A stretch of 64,000 bases of DNA from contig NZ_PGGV01000027.1 in the NCBI RefSeq assembly GCF_002798405.1, forward strand, positions 62,001 through 126,000. The letters are read 5' to 3'. Shown in pieces: positions 61,596-64,000 of the stretch. Numbering within the stretch: position 1 is the stretch's first letter; each line of letters begins with the position of its first letter. Source of the stretch: Glycomyces xiaoerkulensis (GTDB taxonomy: Bacteria; Actinomycetota; Actinomycetes; Mycobacteriales; Micromonosporaceae). The notes beneath the pieces were generated by a model. That model had not been told where the DNA came from, ran no database searches, and saw only the letters and a program-made list of their open reading frames with translations. The position numbers and the translations under genes were made by a program.

Positions 61596-61624
61596 ATACT
61601 ACCAAGACCCGTCGAAACCGTCAG
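61596..61624 (-). promoter_or_regulatory. Promoter of the five-gene operon
   Basis: On the minus strand a -35 CTGACG (61619-61624), a 17-nt spacer and a -10 TAGTAT (61596-61601) precede the first gene by about 45 bp. A short repeated AGACCCGTCGGA/AGACCCGTCGAA lies just upstream (61604-61634) and may be a regulator site. Confidence 0.45.
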
Positions 61625-61636
61625 ACCCGTCGGAAG

Positions 61637-61665
61637 GGGCGCGGAAGCGTCCGGGATCCGCGCCC
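61637..61665 (-). terminator. Hairpin after the Gfo/Idh gene
   Basis: GGGCGCGGA (61637-61645) pairs with TCCGCGCCC (61657-61665) directly after the Gfo/Idh/MocA stop. Confidence 0.65.
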
Positions 61666-61669
61666 GGGC

Positions 61670-62785
61670 TCACGCCCAGGGGAGGGCGAGTTCGGAGAAC
61701 AGCCTGCCCTCCTTCGCCGCCCGCTCCACGGCCGCGTCGGCGCCGTCCAGGACGGTCACCGGGTCGGCGCCGACCCGCTCGAGATGGGCGTCGTCGACCA
61801 GGGGCGGGACCGGGTCGTTGAGGACCCTCTCGAGCACGCCGGTGAAGGTCTTGGAGCGCCGCAGGCCGCTGATGAGCCCCACGCCCCGCTGGCGGTGCAG
61901 CAGCAGGTTGTCGAACAGGTCGGTGCGCCCGTACTGCTTCGGCTCGGCGTCGCCGGGGAGGCTCAGCCGGTCGGTCGGGTACTCCAGCCAGGCCTCGCCC
62001 TCGGTGCCGCGCACGTAGATGTCGCCTTCGAGCTTGCGGTCCCCGCACAGGGTCACCGCCACGGTGATCGACACCCCGCCCTTGTTGGACCCGCGCCACA
62101 CCGCGGTGTCGTCGACCTCGATCCGGTCGCGGCAGCGCAGCCGCTCCAGCTCGATCTCGCCGTCGAGCGGCCAGTCGCCCGCGATCGCCAGGGCCTGCTG
62201 GGTGGCGTGCGCGAACGGGTTCGCCAGCGCGCCGTCGGCGACGAGCGTCCCGTCGAGCTCGCGCTTCCCGGCCCAGGCCGAACGCCGGTAGTAGGAGTCG
62301 GGGCGCTGCCAGGAGCCGGCGACGCCGACCGCTTCGAGGGTGCCGATGCGGCCGGATTCCATCGCGTCGCGCAGGGCGGTGAAGGCGTGCGAGCCGAGGG
62401 CCTGGAAGCCGACCTGGACGGCGCGGCCGGTCCCGATCATCTCGGCGTAGAGCCGCTCGTACTCCTCCAGCGAGGCCACGGGCGGCTTCTCGAGGTAGAG
62501 GTCGCAGCCGTGGCGCATGGCGTCGGTGGCGATGGGCAGGTGGGTGGGGGGCGGGGTGGCGATGACGACGATGTCGGGGTCGGCATCCTCAAGCATGCGC
62601 CGGTAGTCGTCGAAGACCGCCGCGTCGCCGATGGGAACGTCGGGGTCCTCGCTGACTTCGGCGGTGTCGCAGAGTCCGACGAGCTCGAGTTCGCCGCGGC
62701 GGCGCTTGGGTTCGAGGTTTCGCCGGTGGTGCAGGCCGTAGCCGTTCGCTCCGACGATGGCGATGCGGGGGATGGTCAGGTCCAT
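61670..62785 (-). CDS. Gfo/Idh/MocA-family oxidoreductase
   Basis: The 371-residue protein has a Rossmann NAD(P) domain (about 1-130, IAIVGANGYGLHH with an unusual GANGYG loop instead of GxGxxG). The conserved EKPPVAS follows at about 100-106, then a GFO_IDH C-terminal alpha/beta fold (about 135-340). The EKP Lys is a typical catalytic residue. Family members oxidise or reduce sugars, inositols or uronates; the substrate is unknown. It follows directly the mannitol dehydrogenase-type gene (stop TGA touches the ATG), so the two act on related polyols or uronates (inference). Confidence 0.88.
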   Translation of the reverse strand: MDLTIPRIAIVGANGYGLHHRRNLEPKRRRGELELVGLCDTAEVSEDPDVPIGDAAVFDDYRRMLEDADPDIVVIATPPPTHLPIATDAMRHGCDLYLEKPPVASLEEYERLYAEMIGTGRAVQVGFQALGSHAFTALRDAMESGRIGTLEAVGVAGSWQRPDSYYRRSAWAGKRELDGTLVADGALANPFAHATQQALAIAGDWPLDGEIELERLRCRDRIEVDDTAVWRGSNKGGVSITVAVTLCGDRKLEGDIYVRGTEGEAWLEYPTDRLSLPGDAEPKQYGRTDLFDNLLLHRQRGVGLISGLRRSKTFTGVLERVLNDPVPPLVDDAHLERVGADPVTVLDGADAAVERAAKEGRLFSELALPWA

Positions 62786-64000
62786 TCAGGCATTCTCCAA
62801 GGTTCGGGCCACTCCGTGCCGGTCCAGGGCGTCCAGCCAGGCCGCTGCGGCCCGGCGCACTTCGTGATTGGAGGCTACCGGTTCGGGGACGACCGCGCGA
62901 AGGCCGAGTACGGCTTCCACGCGGGCGTCGGCGTCGCCGCCTGCCGCGTCGAGGCGCTCCCGCAGTTCGTGCGCCAGCGGGTCGTCGAGCGGCAGGGGTG
63001 TGCCGTCGTCGGCGGTTCCGCCGCAGAAGCGGATCCAGGCCGCCAGCGGCAGGGCGATGAGTTCGGTCTCCCGTCCGAGGTCGGCGATGGTGGCGAACAG
63101 GCGCTGCGGGAGCTTCTGGCTGCCGTCCATGGCGACCTGGAGGCAGCGGTGCCGGATGCCGGGGTTGGCGAAGCGTTCGAGGACGCTCCGGCCGTAGGCG
63201 ATGGCGTCCTGGCCTTTCGGTGGCGTGAGGCTGGGCGCGATCTGTTCGGCGATGAGGCGTTCGGCGACCGCGCGCGCCCCGGGCAGTCGGAGGGTCTCGC
63301 TGATGGTCTCGGCTCCGGCGAGCGCGCCGAGGTAGGCGAGGGTGGAGTGGACGCCGTTGAGGGTGCGCAGCTTCAGCCGCTCCCAGGCGGCGACGTCGCT
63401 GGTGAAGGTGGCGTCCCAGTCGGGTCGGGGTCCGGCGAAGTCGTCCTCGATGACCCACTGGGTGAACGGTTCGGCCTCGACGGCGGCGCGGTCGGACAGG
63501 CCGAGGGCCCGTTCGGCCCGCTCGTAGGTGTCGGGTGTGGAGGCGGGGACGATGCGGTCGACCATGCTGGAGGGGAAGGTGACGTGGTCGTCGGCCCAGG
63601 CCCGGGCGTCGGCCCCGAGCAGCGGTTCGACTGCCGCGCGGGTGGTCTTGCCGTTGTCGGGGAGGTTGTCGCAGCACAGGATCGTGAGCGGCTCGCCGCC
63701 GCGCGCGGCCCGGCGGGCGATGCCGTCGGCCAGGATCGTCGGCACGCCGTCGGGGTCGCGGTAGGCCTTCTCGGTGACGGTGAGGGTGACGACGACGATG
63801 TCGTCGGAGGCGATCAGGTCGAGGGCGCGCTCGCGTTCGCCGGCGAGGTGGAGGGTGTCGACGATGGAGCCGACGACGCGCAGGTTCGCGCCGTCGGGGC
63901 CGAGGGTGGCGACGGTGTAGAGGCCGTCCTGGGCGGCGAGGGCGTCGACTACCTCGCGGGAGCGCGGTGCGGCGCAGATGATCCCCCAGTCGGTGCCGTC
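62786..64000 (-). CDS. Mannitol dehydrogenase/fructuronate reductase family enzyme, 5' end cut by window
   Basis: The frame continues to the right edge, so the N-terminus with the nucleotide-binding GxGxxHR loop lies outside the window. About 404 residues are visible, of a family that is usually near 480. The middle has PDNGKTTRAAVEPLL and SFPSSMVDRIVP-type substrate/catalytic blocks (PSSMVDRIVPAS), and the C-terminal part is helical. Members include mannitol 2-dehydrogenase and fructuronate reductase (UxuB). Next to pectin-type genes and a Gfo/Idh enzyme, uronate metabolism is the better guess. Start and cofactor cannot be stated. Confidence 0.85.
   Translation of the reverse strand, partial: DGTDWGIICAAPRSREVVDALAAQDGLYTVATLGPDGANLRVVGSIVDTLHLAGERERALDLIASDDIVVVTLTVTEKAYRDPDGVPTILADGIARRAARGGEPLTILCCDNLPDNGKTTRAAVEPLLGADARAWADDHVTFPSSMVDRIVPASTPDTYERAERALGLSDRAAVEAEPFTQWVIEDDFAGPRPDWDATFTSDVAAWERLKLRTLNGVHSTLAYLGALAGAETISETLRLPGARAVAERLIAEQIAPSLTPPKGQDAIAYGRSVLERFANPGIRHRCLQVAMDGSQKLPQRLFATIADLGRETELIALPLAAWIRFCGGTADDGTPLPLDDPLAHELRERLDAAGGDADARVEAVLGLRAVVPEPVASNHEVRRAAAAWLDALDRHGVARTLENA

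Overview
This window is chromosomal DNA from a high-GC Gram-positive bacterium (actinomycete). The evidence is strong G/C at third codon positions, many GTG/TTG starts behind GGAGG-type ribosome sites, a WhiB protein, a sigR-rsrA redox sigma/anti-sigma pair with its own SigR-type promoter, the 24-residue actinobacterial ribosomal protein bL37, DUF3145 and DUF2631 proteins, DivIVA-type proteins and Tat-exported lipoproteins. The genus cannot be fixed from the sequence alone; a Glycomyces/Stackebrandtia-like relative is only a guess.

Layout. 0-5.6 kb: end of a fibronectin-type membrane protein, two small conserved proteins, a DsbA-like/AraC divergent pair, then truB, rbfA and DUF503. 5.7-8.3 kb: an opposite-strand block (DUF6069 membrane protein and a NarL-type two-component pair) splits the usual infB-DUF503-rbfA-truB order. 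8.4-13.2 kb: infB, ylxR, nusA, rimP. 13.3-18.3 kb: a ferritin-like pair and a PadR-controlled MacB-type ABC exporter. 18.3-24.8 kb: map, a membrane protein, ispG-rseP-dxr (MEP isoprenoid pathway plus site-2 protease) and purU. 24.9-33.0 kb: accessory genes (sugar ABC importer, TetR-controlled MMPL exporter, metallo-beta-lactamase/Rieske fusion). 33.2-44.5 kb: conserved core again (DUF2631, DivIVA-like, rlmN, cdsA, frr, pyrH, tsf, rpsB, then M23, yraN, comM, dprA). 44.5-50.5 kb: an unrecognised protein, a SIS sugar-phosphate protein, bL37, a TetR regulator, rsrA-sigR, whiB and SRAP. 50.6-53.7 kb: aroA-rsgA-hisN. 53.8-56.3 kb: divergent CE7 esterase and Tat-exported pectate lyase with a ricin-type lectin domain. 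56.4-61.6 kb: a five-gene operon described below. 61.7 kb to the end: a Gfo/Idh oxidoreductase and a mannitol dehydrogenase/fructuronate reductase-type enzyme cut by the window edge.

How genes work together. Translation and RNA modification genes dominate the core blocks. The pectate lyase, CE7 esterase, sugar importer and the mannitol dehydrogenase/fructuronate reductase-type enzyme suggest use of plant cell-wall carbohydrate. The lyase promoter and the importer promoter carry the same GCAASCGMTT motif, typical of LacI-family operators, so they may share a regulator not encoded here.

The most unusual locus is 56.4-61.6 kb. It is one apparent transcription unit encoding, in order, a MotB/ZorB-like single-TM protein, a two-TM protein with a long coiled-coil tail (MotA/ZorA-like in layout), a VWA protein, a PP2C phosphatase with a second degenerate PP2C-like half, and an atypical protein kinase. 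The last three match a TerY-P-type phosphorylation triad; coupling it to a stator-like membrane pair is the best candidate for an undescribed system. All functional assignments rest on reading motifs and gene order; no database search was run.
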